Of a stretch of DNA of 64,000 nt, positions 20,746 to 30,784 are shown in pieces. The DNA is from Solimonas aquatica. GTDB taxonomy: Bacteria > Pseudomonadota > Gammaproteobacteria > Nevskiales > Nevskiaceae. The translations under genes and the position numbers were made by a program. Location: the NCBI RefSeq assembly GCF_900111015.1, contig NZ_FOFS01000004.1, forward strand, positions 235,316-299,315. The letters run 5' to 3'. Each line of letters starts with the position of its first letter. Position 1 is the stretch's first letter. The notes under the pieces are model-generated. The model had not been told where the DNA came from. It ran no database searches and saw only the letters and a program-made list of their open reading frames with translations.

Positions 20746-22083
20746 GCTGCCCGACGAGTTGTTGAGATTGGCAATCGCCGTCAGCTGCTGGGTGAGGAAG
20801 CTGCTGGTGGTGTTCATCTTCGCCAGCATGGTGTCCAGCGCGGTGTACTGCTTGCGATAACGGGCTTCGGCCGCGGTCATGCGCGCATCGAGGCTGTCCT
20901 GCTCATTGGCCAGGGTCTTGAGCTGCGAGTTGAGCGAGTCCACGCGCGAGACCATCGAGCCGTCGGTGCCGACCAGGGTGTCCAGCATGCTGTCGAGCTG
21001 CTTGCCGTAGCCGCCGCTGACATTGAACAGCTTCTGCACCGAAGCCGCGTCCTTGGTCAGCGCGCTGGTGAAGTCGCTGCTGCTCAGGCTCAGCTTGCCG
21101 CTGGCGTCGGCCGTGATGCCGATGTCGGCAAGATTGCTGAAACTGCCGGCACCGGACACCGTGCCGCCGATGATGCTGCGCAGCTGCTGGATGGCGCCGC
21201 GCACCAGGGAGTCGCCGTTGAGCGCACCGGCGGTCTTGGTGGTGGCGTCGTAGGACACCATCGAACGCAGCGTCGACATCGTGGTGTTGTAGACGCCGAT
21301 GAAACTGTTGAGCGCGGTCTGGATGCTGCTGCTGTCGGTGGCCACCGACAGGCTGTTGGTGGTGCCCTCCTTGGCCGCCAGCAGATTCAGCGTCACGCCT
21401 TCCACGGCATCGGTGACGGTGTTGGACGCCGAGTAGACGTCGTAACCCTCCACCTTCAGATGCGCGTCGCTGCCGGGCTGCTTGGAGGTGAAGCTCATCA
21501 GCGAGGAGCTGACCGTGATCTCGCTGGCCGCGCCGGTTTCATTGGCGGTGAGCAGCAGATGCGTGCCGCCGCTCTCGGTGATCAGCGACGCGGTCACGCC
21601 GGTATTGTCGGTCGCGGCATTGATCGCATCGCGCAGATTGGCCAGGGTGTTGTCGGTGCTGCCCAGCGTGACCTTGAACGACTTGCTGCCCACCGAAATA
21701 TTCACATCACCCGCGCCGAGCACGGCATCGGCGCCGCCGCTGATGGCCGAGGAAATCTTCTTGCTGGCCTTGGCCAGCGCCACCACTTCCACATCGTAGC
21801 TGCCCGAGGCCGTGCCGCTGGCGGCACTGGCGGTGAACAGCGTCTCGTCCGAGGAGCTGGCCTTCACCGAGGACAGCGCGCCATCGTCCACCAGCGCGCT
21901 GAGCTTGCTCTGCACGCTGGACAGCAGGGACTTCACCGTGCCCACCGCCGACAGCTCGGAGCTCAGCTCGGACTTGCGGGTGGTGATGCGGGTCTGCGGC
22001 GCCGTGCGATCAGCGGTGACCAGCTTGGTGATCAGCGACTCGATGTCCAGGCCCGAGCCCACGCCTGCGGAAGTGATGGCCAT
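20731..22083 (-). CDS. fliD: Flagellar filament capping protein FliD (HAP2)
   Basis: A 450-aa cap protein that sits at the tip of the growing filament and promotes flagellin assembly. The N-terminus MAITSAGVGSGLDIESLI is diagnostic of FliD_N; the middle is Ser/Thr/Ala-rich and variable; the FliD_C part includes residues near TLRSMVSYDATTK and LADIGITADASGKLS, and the tail forms a long coiled coil (AAEARYRKQYTALDTMLAKM) used for oligomerisation. No signal peptide is expected because it leaves by the flagellar type III system. It is last in the minus-strand order fliC-flaG-fliD and overlaps darP by 15 bp. Confidence 0.96.
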   Translation of the reverse strand: MAITSAGVGSGLDIESLITKLVTADRTAPQTRITTRKSELSSELSAVGTVKSLLSSVQSKLSALVDDGALSSVKASSSDETLFTASAASGTASGSYDVEVVALAKASKKISSAISGGADAVLGAGDVNISVGSKSFKVTLGSTDNTLANLRDAINAATDNTGVTASLITESGGTHLLLTANETGAASEITVSSSLMSFTSKQPGSDAHLKVEGYDVYSASNTVTDAVEGVTLNLLAAKEGTTNSLSVATDSSSIQTALNSFIGVYNTTMSTLRSMVSYDATTKTAGALNGDSLVRGAIQQLRSIIGGTVSGAGSFSNLADIGITADASGKLSLSSSDFTSALTKDAASVQKLFNVSGGYGKQLDSMLDTLVGTDGSMVSRVDSLNSQLKTLANEQDSLDARMTAAEARYRKQYTALDTMLAKMNTTSSFLTQQLTAIANLNNSSGSSSSG

Positions 22084-22091
22084 GATTTATC

Positions 22092-22463
22092 TCAGACGGT
22101 TTCCTGCAGCAGGCCGCCCTGCTGCTCATCCAGCACCCGCGCCAGATGCAGCATTTCCTCGGAGGGAATCTGCCGCAGCACGGTGCCGTCCTTCTGATCC
22201 ACGACTTTCACGATCACGCGCTGCAGCTGCTGATCGATGCTGAAGGTGACATCCACGCCAGCCTCCTTGAGCTTCTTGCCCACCTGCTGGATCGCCTGAT
22301 CCAGACTCATGGCCGGCTGCTTCGACGCGCTGGCGGTGTCGCTGGCCGCCACAGCGGCCGTGGGCGTGACGGCGGCGGTGCTTTGCGTACCACCGGAAAC
22401 GCCAAAATAACCGCTGCCTCTCGGCGCAGTTACGGACTGCAAAATTGCGATAGGGTCGGTCAT
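22092..22463 (-). CDS. flaG: FlaG family protein
   Basis: A 123-aa protein of the FlaG family, found between flagellin and fliD in polar-flagellated bacteria and linked to filament length. The first 65 residues are a low-complexity Ala/Thr/Ser spacer; the conserved C-terminal part has VTFSIDQQLQRVIVKVVDQ and LRQIPSEEMLHLARVLDE. The ATG at 22463 is preceded by GGAGG with a 5-nt spacer, which decides the start. It ends 8 bp before fliD, so the two are likely co-translated. Confidence 0.9.
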   Translation of the reverse strand: MTDPIAILQSVTAPRGSGYFGVSGGTQSTAAVTPTAAVAASDTASASKQPAMSLDQAIQQVGKKLKEAGVDVTFSIDQQLQRVIVKVVDQKDGTVLRQIPSEEMLHLARVLDEQQGGLLQETV

Positions 22464-22498
22464 GACCGCCTCCGCTGGAAATTCCTCTAAAGCGAACA

Positions 22499-22528
22499 TC
22501 CGGCGGCGGCATCCCTGCCACCGCCGGA
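22499..22528 (-). terminator. Hairpin after fliC
   Basis: A 13-bp stem with one G-U pair (22499-22511 and 22516-22528) and a 4-nt loop lies 14 nt after the fliC stop. It lacks a strong U tract, so it may attenuate rather than end transcription, or protect the abundant flagellin mRNA from decay. Confidence 0.6.
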
Positions 22529-22542
22529 GTCGCGTCCTTCGC

Positions 22543-23697
22543 TTAGCCCTTGAGCAGGCTGAGCACGAAGTTGGGCGAGCTGTTGGCCTGGGCCAGCATC
22601 GCCGTACCGGCCTGCTGCAGAATCTGCGTGCGGGTCATGTTCGCCGTTTCCTGCGCGAAGTCCGCATCCTGAATCTGCGAGCGGGCAGCCGACAGGTTGG
22701 TCGACGTGGTGCCCAGGTTCGAAACCACCGACTGGAAGCGGTTCTGCACCGCACCCAGCGTAGCGCGCGCGGTGTTCACCTGGCTCAGCGCGCTGTCGAT
22801 GCGGTCGATGGCCTGCGAAGCGCCGGCGTAGGAAGCCAGGCTCAGCGTGGTCAGACCGGTGGTGGTGGAGGCCGTGGCGCTGACGCCGGTGGCGCCATCG
22901 AAGCCGGTCTGCGTGCCGTCATCGGTACCGCCCACGGTGATGTTGGCATCCGAGGTCAGCACGATCTTGGCCGTCGAGGTGTCGTAGGCCGCGTTCACGC
23001 CGGTGGTGCTGGCGATGTTGTTGATCGCGTCGACCACATCGCCCACGCGCTGCAGGGTGGAACCCGCGGCGGCCAGGGCGGCGATGCCGGTGCCGTTGAT
23101 GGTCAGCGAACCCGCCGCCGCAGCGGTCAGGTCGGTGATGGTGGTGCTCACCGTGCCCGACTGCGTGGAGGCCGAGCTGGCCGAACCCAGAGCGGCAACG
23201 TTGGCGTCGGTGATCGAGCCGACGGTGATGGTCTGGCCGGAGTCGGCGCCAACCTGGAACACCGCAGAGGAAAAGCTGCCGTCAATCAGCTTCACGCCGT
23301 TGAACGAGGTCTGGTTGGCGACGCGGTCGATTTCCGAGAGCAGCGACTGCGCTTCGGTATTGAGCGCGCTGCGGTCGGTGGAAGAGTTCGAACCGTTGGC
23401 GGCCTGCACGGCCAGCTCACGCACGCGCTGCAGCGAGTCGGAGATCGAGCTCAGCGCGCCATCGGCGGTCTGCGCCAGCGAGATGCCGTCGTTGGCATTG
23501 CGCTGCGCCTGGTTGAGGCCGTTGATCTGGCTGGTCATACGGCTGCTGATCGCAAGGCCGGCAGCGTCGTCGGCGGCGCTGTTGATGCGCATGCCGGAAG
23601 ACAGGCGGGCGATGGACTTGGACAGCGAGGACTGAGACGACTGCAGGTTCTTCTGCGCGTTCAGAGACATTACGTTGGTGTTGATACCGAGAGTCAT
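22543..23697 (-). CDS. fliC: Flagellin
   Basis: A 384-aa flagellin, the filament subunit. The conserved D0/D1 ends are intact: MTLGINTNVMSLNAQKNL and SSGMRINSAADDAAGLAISS at the N-terminus, SQVNTARATLGAVQNRF and ETANMTRTQILQQAG at the C-terminus. The central D2/D3-like part (about 170-285) is Ser/Thr/Gly/Ala-rich and short, so this is a small flagellin. It is secreted by the flagellar type III system without a cleaved signal. A sigma28-type promoter lies about 120 bp upstream. I found no second flagellin in the window. Confidence 0.97.
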   Translation of the reverse strand: MTLGINTNVMSLNAQKNLQSSQSSLSKSIARLSSGMRINSAADDAAGLAISSRMTSQINGLNQAQRNANDGISLAQTADGALSSISDSLQRVRELAVQAANGSNSSTDRSALNTEAQSLLSEIDRVANQTSFNGVKLIDGSFSSAVFQVGADSGQTITVGSITDANVAALGSASSASTQSGTVSTTITDLTAAAAGSLTINGTGIAALAAAGSTLQRVGDVVDAINNIASTTGVNAAYDTSTAKIVLTSDANITVGGTDDGTQTGFDGATGVSATASTTTGLTTLSLASYAGASQAIDRIDSALSQVNTARATLGAVQNRFQSVVSNLGTTSTNLSAARSQIQDADFAQETANMTRTQILQQAGTAMLAQANSSPNFVLSLLKG

Positions 23698-23819
23698 GGT
23701 TTGCTCCTGCTAAATAAAGACTTGGCTGATAGGGACTGGGAACCTGGAGCGAATTCCGGTCTTGCCAGTTTTCTCTCCTGCCTCAGCGCTCCGCATCCGG
23801 ATCGCCGTTGCTGTGCTGT

Positions 23820-23847
23820 TTATCGGAAAGTCCGGGCGCAAACTTGA
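23820..23847 (-). promoter_or_regulatory. Sigma28 (FliA) promoter of fliC
   Basis: On the minus strand TCAAGTTT (23840-23847) and TCCGATAA (23820-23827) are 12 nt apart, close to the FliA consensus TAAAGTTT and GCCGATAA. The leader to the fliC ATG would be roughly 115 nt. The rest of the 300-bp gap between flgL and fliC holds only a GC-rich 10-bp inverted repeat (23928-23937 and 23962-23971). Confidence 0.8.
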
Positions 23848-24000
23848 GGCGATTTGCAGACTGTCGATGAGCGGTTTGGCAATGACGATGAACGGTGTTT
23901 TTGGCTCTTGCCATGGCTACGGACACGGCGCCGCCGCACCAGCCACCGGCGTGGCGGAGCGGCGGCGGCGCGAAAGAGAAGGCCTGGGGCTATCCGGCGA

Positions 24001-25200
24001 TCAGCGCAGGTACTGGAACAGCGACATGTTGCGCACCTGCGTATAGGTCTGCTGCGCGGCCTGCAGTGCCGTCATCTGCTGCTGCAGACGGGTCACGGCT
24101 TCGGCGTAGTCCAGATCGCGCAGATCCGAAACCGCGGTCTGCGCGCTCAGCGTCACCGAGGACGCCATGCTCAGTGCGTCGGTGACGCTGTTCATGCGCG
24201 TGCCGATGCTGCCGCGCACATCGGTCAGATGCGTCTCCGCCGTCTGCAGACTGTTCAAGCCCTGCTGCAAGGCGGTCTGCACCTGCGCACGCTGCGCGCC
24301 GGTGTCCTGGGGCTGCGACAGCAGCGTGGCCAGTTGATCGACGATGCTGAAGACATCCTGCGTGCCGGCAGGCGCGACGCTGAACTCATCACCTGCGGCG
24401 GGCGTGCCGCTCAGATTCAGCGTGGTGCCCTTGAAACTGATGCTGCTGCCGGCGCTGTAGCTGCCGCTGCTCACCACGGCATTGCTGGCGTCGAGCACCT
24501 GATACTGATCGGGCGCGGTGAACTGCAGGGTATACGTGCCGCCGTCCCAGGCGCTGGCATCGCTGACCGTCGCCGAGCTGATGGCGAGCGTGCCGGTGTT
24601 GGCGCTGTTGGCGCTGACCGCATAGGTGCCGTTGCCGACCGCGATGCCCTGGAACACGCTGCTGCCGGGATCGTTCTGCGCCACGAAGCGCGCCGTGCCG
24701 ACCTGTGCGGTCACCACCGTGCTGTCGCCGTGATAATCGGCGCTGCTGCCGTTCCAGCTGAAGGGCTGGCTGCCGTCGGCGGCGCCGCCGAACAGATAAC
24801 GTCCCTGACCGTCGCCGGTGTTGGCCAGCGCCAGCAGCTGATCACGCACGCTGCTCAGCTGCTGCGCGATGGTGGCGCGCGAGCTGTTGGACTGCGAAGC
24901 ACTGTTGGCCTGAATCACCAGTTCGCGCGCGTGCTGCACCAGATCGACGGCGCTGGCCACGGTGTCCTCGCTCATCTGCAGGCGGGTCTGCGCACCATTG
25001 GCGCTGTCGGTGTACTGCGCGTTGAGCGCCACCAGCTGATCGAGATTCTGGGCGTTGGCAAAGCCCGCCGGATCGTCGCCGGCGCTGGTCCACTTCTTCT
25101 CGGTGGCCAGCTGGTTCTGGGTCTTGGCGAGCTTGGCGGTTTGCATCTGCATGCTGCTCAGGCTCTGCTGATACAGCGCTGCGGTGGAGATACGCATCAT
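24001..25200 (-). CDS. flgL: Flagellar hook-filament junction protein FlgL (HAP3)
   Basis: A 399-aa junction protein that joins the hook-side FlgK ring to flagellin. The N-terminal half is flagellin-like (MRISTAALYQQSLSSM, then WTSAGDDPAGFANAQNLDQL) and the C-terminus has the matching coiled coil (DLRDLDYAEAVTRLQQQM and a final MSLFQYLR). The start is MM; the second ATG at 25197 is equally likely. It follows flgK by 6 bp at the end of the flgB-flgL operon. Confidence 0.96.
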   Translation of the reverse strand: MMRISTAALYQQSLSSMQMQTAKLAKTQNQLATEKKWTSAGDDPAGFANAQNLDQLVALNAQYTDSANGAQTRLQMSEDTVASAVDLVQHARELVIQANSASQSNSSRATIAQQLSSVRDQLLALANTGDGQGRYLFGGAADGSQPFSWNGSSADYHGDSTVVTAQVGTARFVAQNDPGSSVFQGIAVGNGTYAVSANSANTGTLAISSATVSDASAWDGGTYTLQFTAPDQYQVLDASNAVVSSGSYSAGSSISFKGTTLNLSGTPAAGDEFSVAPAGTQDVFSIVDQLATLLSQPQDTGAQRAQVQTALQQGLNSLQTAETHLTDVRGSIGTRMNSVTDALSMASSVTLSAQTAVSDLRDLDYAEAVTRLQQQMTALQAAQQTYTQVRNMSLFQYLR

Positions 25201-25206
25201 GATGAC

Positions 25207-26847
25207 TTACCCCTTGGTCGCCGACAGCAGGGTTTGAAAAACATCGCTGGCGATCTGCACCACGCGTGCAGCCGCCTGATAAGCCTGCTGGTAACGGATC
25301 AGATCGGCGGCTTCCTCGTCGAGATTGACGCCGGACTTCGATTCCCAGGCCGACTGCGCCTGCGATTGCAGCGCGGTCTGTGCATCGAGCTGGATGCCGG
25401 CCTGCTGCGACTGCGAACCGATGCGCGCGACCATGGCGCTCTGCGCCGCGCTCAGCGAATCCTTGCCGCCATTGAGCAGGGTCTGCGCACCGAGTGCGGC
25501 CAGCGCCTGCGCATTGCTGTTGCTGCTGCTGTTGGCGGCCGAACCGGCAGCGGCGGCAGCGATGCTGCGCGCATTGCTGGTGGCCATGCCGATCTCGCCC
25601 GCCGCATGGGTGGTGGGCTGGACCAGAAAGCGATCGCCGGCCTGCGCGCTGCCGCCGACGGTGATCGAGACACCGCCCAGCACCAGCGGATCGGCCAGCG
25701 TGCCGCTGCCACTGAGGCTGACGCTGGCGCCGCTGCGCGCGTCGCTGGCGCTCCAGGCGCTGCCGTCATAGCTGAGCACATAGTTGCTGGTGCCCAGCGC
25801 CGAGACGCTGCTGACCGAGGCGCTGAGCGTGGCGCTGCCCGTGTTGTTGGTGTTGGTCAGCACGCCGACCGCCGGCACCGTGAACAGATTGCCGCCGGCA
25901 TTGCCATCCAGATCCACGCCCGCGGCGTTCTGCTGGTTGACGCTGACCGCCAGCGCGGTGGCCAGGCGCCCGATTTCGTTCTGTGCGGGCTGGATCAGCT
26001 CGCGTCGCGTGTCGAGCAGGCCGCCGATGGCGCCGCCGCTGATCTGCGAGGTGATGCTCTGCCCGCCGTAGGTGATGTCGAGATTGCCGCTGTGATAGGC
26101 GTCGTCGGCAAGGCCCAGCGCCGTGGCGTCGCCGGCCAGCACCAGGGCCTGGCCGGTGGTGGTGAAGACATTGACGCTGCCATCGGCCTGCGCTTCGGTG
26201 CGCACGCCGATGCGGCTGGAGATTTCCTTGACCAGCTGATCACGCTGATCGAGCAGATCGTTGGGCGCCTGGCCGCCGAACTGCGCCTGCGCCACCGTGA
26301 TCTGGTTGTTGAGCTTGGCCAGCTGATCGGTGTACTGATTGAGCTCGCCGACCGTGGTGCTCAGGCCGTTGTTGACCTCATCGTTGAGCGAATCGAGCTG
26401 ACCCTGGATCTCGTTGAAGCGCGAGGCCAGGGTGTCGCCGGCGGCGAGAAAGGCCTGCCGCACGGAACTGGAAGTCGGATTGTTGGCCAGGGCATTGGCG
26501 GCGCTGAAGAAGCCCGACAGCGGCGTGGCCAGGTTCAGCGAGCTGTCCGACATCAGGCTGTCCAGACGCGAGGCGTAGCTGGCATAGGTGTCGGCACGCG
26601 ACTGCGAGCTGGTATAGCCCTGCAGCAGATTCACGGTGCTGGCATCGCTGATGCGCGCGATCTGCGCGATCTGCACGCCGGCGCCCACGTAGCCGGCGCC
26701 GGTGCCGGTGCCCTGCACCGAACTCAGGCTGACGCGCTGGCGCGAATAGCCCTCGGTGTTGGCATTGGAAATATTGTGGCTGGTGGTGTTCAGCGCGGTC
26801 TGGTAGGCCAGCAGCGCCGACAAGCCGGTGCCAAGCATGTCGCTCAT
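25207..26847 (-). CDS. flgK: Flagellar hook-filament junction protein FlgK (HAP1)
   Basis: A 546-aa hook-associated protein that caps the hook and anchors FlgL. The start MSDMLGTGLSALLAYQTALN and the segment TTSHNISNANTEGYSRQRV are diagnostic; the C-terminus SGVNLDEEAADLIRYQQAYQ is the conserved helix. The middle part (about 340-430) is a variable Ser/Gly-rich domain. The ATG at 26847 has GAGGA 7 nt upstream, which settles the start, although the frame is open farther. It lies 13 bp after flgJ. Confidence 0.97.
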   Translation of the reverse strand: MSDMLGTGLSALLAYQTALNTTSHNISNANTEGYSRQRVSLSSVQGTGTGAGYVGAGVQIAQIARISDASTVNLLQGYTSSQSRADTYASYASRLDSLMSDSSLNLATPLSGFFSAANALANNPTSSSVRQAFLAAGDTLASRFNEIQGQLDSLNDEVNNGLSTTVGELNQYTDQLAKLNNQITVAQAQFGGQAPNDLLDQRDQLVKEISSRIGVRTEAQADGSVNVFTTTGQALVLAGDATALGLADDAYHSGNLDITYGGQSITSQISGGAIGGLLDTRRELIQPAQNEIGRLATALAVSVNQQNAAGVDLDGNAGGNLFTVPAVGVLTNTNNTGSATLSASVSSVSALGTSNYVLSYDGSAWSASDARSGASVSLSGSGTLADPLVLGGVSITVGGSAQAGDRFLVQPTTHAAGEIGMATSNARSIAAAAAGSAANSSSNSNAQALAALGAQTLLNGGKDSLSAAQSAMVARIGSQSQQAGIQLDAQTALQSQAQSAWESKSGVNLDEEAADLIRYQQAYQAAARVVQIASDVFQTLLSATKG

Positions 26848-26860
26848 TGCATATTCCTCA

Positions 26861-27943
26861 TCACAGCGCGTAACGCCGCGGCAGCTGCGCCACGGCCGAG
26901 CGCATGGTGCCGCTGTTGGCAACCTTCAGCAGCTTCTGCGCATAAGCCGGATCGGTGGCGTAGCCCGCGTTCTGCAGGCCGTAGGCGAAAGCCGCCGCAT
27001 CGCCGCCGCTGCGCAGCGCCTGCGCGTAGCGCGGATTGGACTTGAGAAAGTCCACGTAGTCGTCGAAGGCATGCGCCGGCGACTCGTACGCACGAAACTG
27101 CGCGTTCTCGCTCTGCAGGCCCCCATTGCGGTATTCGCCGGTGGTGGCCTGAACCCGCGAGCCCTGCCAGCTCTTATCGGCCTTGATACCGAAAAAGTTG
27201 AATGCGGGTTTGCCGGAGGCGTCGGCAATGCCGTGCTGGCCCCAGCCGGTTTCCAGCGCCGCCTGCGCCATCAGCACCTGCGCCGGCACGCCCAGTTCGC
27301 GCGCCGCGCGCTCGGCATGCGGCTGGATGGCGGCGATGAAACGCTGCGCCTTGGCATCGCTCTGCTCCTCGCCATCGACCGCGCCACTGGCGGCGGCGGA
27401 CGGGCTCTGCGTCTGCGTCAGGCTGGCAGCCGCCGGCTGATACGCCCGCAGCCAGGCCTGGGTGTCGCGACGCAGCGTCGCGGCACCGGGCAGCGCCGTG
27501 AGTCCCTCGCCGGCACTGTCGGTCTCCGGCGCGGACGCGCCGATGTTCAGGGCGGCGCGATCCGCCGCCAGACGCGCCGAAGGCAAGGACAGCTGCCGCG
27601 CGCCGCCCAGGCTGCCGTCGCTGCCATCTTGTGTCGCCGCGTCGGCAGTGCCGTGCTTGCCGCGCAGCTGCTGCACCAGCATGTCGGCCAGTCCCAGGCC
27701 CTTGCCCGAGGACAGATGCACGGCCATCTGCTGATCGAAGATGTCGCGATAGAAATCGCTCTGGCCGCCGCCCATCACATCCGAAGCCAGCTCGCCGCTG
27801 CGCATGTTCTTCAGCAGCTGCTGCGTGAACAGCGCCTCGAACTGCTGCGCAACCTTGCGCAGCGCCGCGTCGTCGCCCTGCTTGGCTTGCGCGCGCAGGC
27901 CGGCAAACTGCTGGAAATCGGTGATGGCGTCGGTGCGGCTCAT
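26861..27943 (-). CDS. flgJ: Flagellar rod assembly protein/muramidase FlgJ
   Basis: A 360-aa two-domain protein. The N-terminal rod-binding part (QQFEALFTQQLLKNMRSGEL) scaffolds rod assembly in the periplasm; the C-terminal glucosaminidase domain (about 195-355) cuts peptidoglycan so the rod can pass. Its catalytic region shows MAQAALETGWGQHGI with the conserved Glu, then FNFFGIKADKSWQG and AFDDYVDFLKSNPRYAQAL. A Ser/Ala-rich linker joins the two. No Sec signal is expected. It lies 11 bp after flgI in the operon. Confidence 0.97.
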   Translation of the reverse strand: MSRTDAITDFQQFAGLRAQAKQGDDAALRKVAQQFEALFTQQLLKNMRSGELASDVMGGGQSDFYRDIFDQQMAVHLSSGKGLGLADMLVQQLRGKHGTADAATQDGSDGSLGGARQLSLPSARLAADRAALNIGASAPETDSAGEGLTALPGAATLRRDTQAWLRAYQPAAASLTQTQSPSAAASGAVDGEEQSDAKAQRFIAAIQPHAERAARELGVPAQVLMAQAALETGWGQHGIADASGKPAFNFFGIKADKSWQGSRVQATTGEYRNGGLQSENAQFRAYESPAHAFDDYVDFLKSNPRYAQALRSGGDAAAFAYGLQNAGYATDPAYAQKLLKVANSGTMRSAVAQLPRRYAL

Positions 27944-27954
27944 GCGAAACCGTT

Positions 27955-29097
27955 CTAGATGACCACCAGCTCGGCGCGCAGCGCGCCGGCTTCACGCAAG
28001 GCTTCGAGGATGGCAACCAGATCGCCCGGCGCCGCACCCACCTGATTCACCGCGCGCACCAGATCGTCGAGGTTCACGCCCGAGTCGAACACGAACATGC
28101 GGCCATCGCCGTTCTGCGTCACTTCCAGCTGCGAACGCGGCGTCACCGTGGTCTCGCCCTGCGAGAAGGGCTGCGGCTGGCTCACCTGCGGCTTTTCCGA
28201 GATGGTCACCGACAGCGAGCCGTGCGCCACCGCCGCCGGCAGTACGCGCACGCGGTTGCCGATGACGATGGTGCCGGTGCGCGAGTTGACCACCACGCGG
28301 GCCGCGCTCTCGCCGGCCTGCACCTCGATGTTTTCCAGCACCGACAGAAACGCCACGCGCTGCGCGGGATCGGCCGGCGCCGCCACCGCCACGCTCACCG
28401 CATCCACGGCGCGCGCCATGGTGCTGCCGAGGGTGGCATTGATCGCCTCCACCATGTGCGAGGCGGTGGTGAAGTCGGGAGAATTCAGATCCAGACGCAG
28501 CTCGGCGGCGCTGGCGAAGGAGTTGCCCACCACGCGCTCCACCTGCGCGCCATTGGGGATGCGGCCGGCGGAGGGCACGTTGATGGAGATGCGCGAGCCG
28601 TCCTTGCCGGACACGCCCAGACCGCCGACCACGACATTGCCCTGGGCGATGGCGTAGACCTGCCCGTCGGCGCCCTTGAGCGGCGTCATCAGCAGCGTGC
28701 CGCCGCGCAGCGAGCCGGCATTGCCCAGCGAGGACACCGTGACATCGATGCCCTGACCGGGCTTGGCGAAGGACGGCAGCTCGGCACTCACCGCCACGGC
28801 GGCGACGTTCTTGAGCTGCGGATTGACGTTGGGCGGCACGGTCACGCCCAGCTGCGCGAGCATGGCTTTCAGGCTCTGCGTGGTGAACGGTGTCTGCGTG
28901 GTCTGGTCGCCCGTGCCATCCAGGCCCACCACCAGGCCGTAGCCGATCAGCGGATTGCTGCGCACGCCGGCGACGCTGGCCAGATCCTTGATGCGCTCGG
29001 CCAGCGCCGGCTGCGGCGCCAGCAGCAGCCACTTCGACAGCAGGACCACCAGGAAACGTCGTATCAGGGGTCGCTTGCCTTGCAGGGTTTTGATCAT
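27955..29097 (-). CDS. flgI: Flagellar P-ring protein FlgI
   Basis: A 380-aa P-ring subunit located in the periplasmic peptidoglycan layer around the rod. A signal peptide follows a basic start ([20 protein letters not shown], cleavage after QPALA). Family motifs are visible: [38 protein letters not shown] and the C-terminal [20 protein letters not shown]. The ATG at 29097 is chosen because upstream in-frame residues run into flgH and lack a signal. It lies 25 bp after flgH. Confidence 0.97.
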   Translation of the reverse strand: MIKTLQGKRPLIRRFLVVLLSKWLLLAPQPALAERIKDLASVAGVRSNPLIGYGLVVGLDGTGDQTTQTPFTTQSLKAMLAQLGVTVPPNVNPQLKNVAAVAVSAELPSFAKPGQGIDVTVSSLGNAGSLRGGTLLMTPLKGADGQVYAIAQGNVVVGGLGVSGKDGSRISINVPSAGRIPNGAQVERVVGNSFASAAELRLDLNSPDFTTASHMVEAINATLGSTMARAVDAVSVAVAAPADPAQRVAFLSVLENIEVQAGESAARVVVNSRTGTIVIGNRVRVLPAAVAHGSLSVTISEKPQVSQPQPFSQGETTVTPRSQLEVTQNGDGRMFVFDSGVNLDDLVRAVNQVGAAPGDLVAILEALREAGALRAELVVI

Positions 29098-29122
29098 GAA
29101 AACGTGCTCGCGGCGGGTCACA

Positions 29123-29776
29123 TCAGAAGGGGAACAGCACGGAGCTGAAGAAGCGCGACAGCCAGCCCTGGCTGTTGGCGTCGGCGACGGCGCCGCTGCC
29201 CGAGTAGCTGATGCGGGCATTGGCAACACGATCCGAGGTGACGGTATTGGTGGGCGAAACATCGATGGCGCGCACCACACCTTCCAGCGCCACCTTCTCG
29301 TTGCCCTGATTCAGATTCAGATTCTTCTCGCCGCGCACGATCAGATTGCCGTTGGCGAGCACGCGGGTGACGGTCACGGTCACCGAGCCCGACAAGGTGT
29401 TGGACTGCGAGGACGCGCCGCTGCCGGCGAAGGCGCGATCCGCGCCCAGCTCGGTGGCGTAGCTGAACAGATGTCCGAACACGGTCGGAGCGCTGATGCT
29501 GTTCGCGTCCTTCTTGCTGGCGCTGGTGTCGGCCTTCTTCTGCGCATTGGTGCTCTCCACCAGCAGCACGGTGAGCAGATCGCCGACGCGATGCGCTTTC
29601 TGATCCTCGAACAGGGTCAGCCCGGAATTGACGGCGTAGATGCCGCCGTCGTTGGCGGGTTTCAGCTCCGGCACCTCGACCGTCTCGGCGGCCTTCGCGT
29701 CCTCGCGCGCCGCGTGGCTGGCGCAGGCCGTGAGCGTGACGATCAGCAGCAGACTGGCAAGCTTGCGCATGGGCAT
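29123..29776 (-). CDS. flgH: Flagellar L-ring lipoprotein FlgH
   Basis: A 217-aa L-ring subunit in the outer membrane. It starts [20 protein letters not shown] with a lipobox (LTAC), so the mature protein is a lipoprotein. Conserved parts are [20 protein letters not shown], the central [20 protein letters not shown] and [20 protein letters not shown]. Starts at GTG 29779, ATG 29776 and ATG 29770 are all possible; 29776 shares bases with the flgG stop (TGATG), which suggests coupled translation. Confidence 0.95.
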   Translation of the reverse strand: MPMRKLASLLLIVTLTACASHAAREDAKAAETVEVPELKPANDGGIYAVNSGLTLFEDQKAHRVGDLLTVLLVESTNAQKKADTSASKKDANSISAPTVFGHLFSYATELGADRAFAGSGASSQSNTLSGSVTVTVTRVLANGNLIVRGEKNLNLNQGNEKVALEGVVRAIDVSPTNTVTSDRVANARISYSGSGAVADANSQGWLSRFFSSVLFPF

Positions 29777-30561
29777 CACAGGTTCTGGGTGGCGTACTGC
29801 AGCATCTGATCGCTGGTGGAGATCGCCTTGGAGTTCATCTCGTAGGCGCGCTGCGTCTCGATCATGTTGACCAGCTCCTCGACGACGTTGACGTTCGAGG
29901 ATTCCAGCGCGCCGGCTTGCAGCGCGCCCAGGCCATTGGTGGATGGCGCACCGGTCTGCGGCGAACCGCTGGCGGCGGTTTCGGTGTAGAGGTTCTCGCC
30001 CTTGGCCTGCAGGCCGGCGGGATTGATGAAGTCGGCAACCTGCAGCTGGCCCACCTGCTGCGGCGTGCCGCTGCCGGACACCGTCACCGAGACGATGCCG
30101 TCGGCGCTGACCGAAATGCTTTGCGCGCCGCTGGGAATCTGCACGCCCGGCTGCACCACGTAACCGCTGGAGGTGACCAGCTGCCCCTGGCTGTTGAGCT
30201 GGAAGCTGCCGTCACGCGTGTACGCGGTGGTGCCATCCGGCATCTGGATCTGGAAGAAGCCACGGCCATTGATGGCCATGTCCAGGGCATTGCCGGTCTG
30301 GTTGATGTTGCCCTGCGTGAAATTCTTGGCGGTGGCCACCACGCGCACGCCGGTGCCGAGCAGCAGGCCCGAAGGTGCCTGTGTCTGCTGTGAGGTCTGC
30401 GCGCCGGGCTGCCCTTCGTTCTGATAGAGCAGATCCTCAAACGCGGCGCGGCCGCGCTTGAAGCCGGTGGTGTTGACGTTCGCCAGATTGTTGGAGACCA
30501 CGGCCATGCGCGTCTGCTGCGCATCGAGTCCGGTCTTGGCGATCCATAGAGCCTGTTCCAT
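29776..30561 (-). CDS. flgG: Flagellar distal rod protein FlgG
   Basis: A 261-aa distal rod subunit of exactly the usual length. It has the N-terminal flagellar basal-body rod signature ([20 protein letters not shown]), the central core with [20 protein letters not shown], and the C-terminal [20 protein letters not shown]. The rod crosses the periplasm between the MS ring and hook. It is separated from the upstream flgF by 282 bp that hold a REP-like palindrome pair; otherwise the operon is compact. Confidence 0.98.
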   Translation of the reverse strand: MEQALWIAKTGLDAQQTRMAVVSNNLANVNTTGFKRGRAAFEDLLYQNEGQPGAQTSQQTQAPSGLLLGTGVRVVATAKNFTQGNINQTGNALDMAINGRGFFQIQMPDGTTAYTRDGSFQLNSQGQLVTSSGYVVQPGVQIPSGAQSISVSADGIVSVTVSGSGTPQQVGQLQVADFINPAGLQAKGENLYTETAASGSPQTGAPSTNGLGALQAGALESSNVNVVEELVNMIETQRAYEMNSKAISTSDQMLQYATQNL

Positions 30562-30694
30562 ATCCTGCCTCCCGACGGAAATCCGTCTGTGCAGGCAGTC
30601 CTACAAGTTCTGGACCAGGGGCAGGAATGCAGGTGGTGTCGGAAATCCAGCGCGGCCCTGCGCCTGAGACCTGAGCCGGAAAAGAATCCAGCTC

Positions 30695-30784
30695 TGTCAT
30701 TCCCGCGCAGGCGGGCATCCAGGGATCCTGGTGCAGCGCGCGCAATAAAGTGCCCACGGGATGCCCGCTTGCGCGGGCATGACA
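30695..30784. repeat. REP-like inverted pair between flgF and flgG
   Basis: Two 26-nt palindromic units, 30695-30720 and 30759-30784, are inverted copies of each other with two mismatches, 38 bp apart. Each is itself a hairpin (CCCGC-GCAG-GCGGG and GCCCGC-TTGC-GCGGGC) and starts TGTCAT, like the dispersed extragenic palindromes of many gammaproteobacteria. No other gene is visible in the 282-bp gap 30562-30843. The element interrupts an otherwise tight operon and may influence mRNA stability there. Confidence 0.8.

Noticed and set aside
23854..27045. A 1063-codon plus-strand open frame opposite flgL and flgK
   Set aside because: Antisense to well-supported flagellar genes; composition is His/Gly/Arg/Ala noise from their codon bias.
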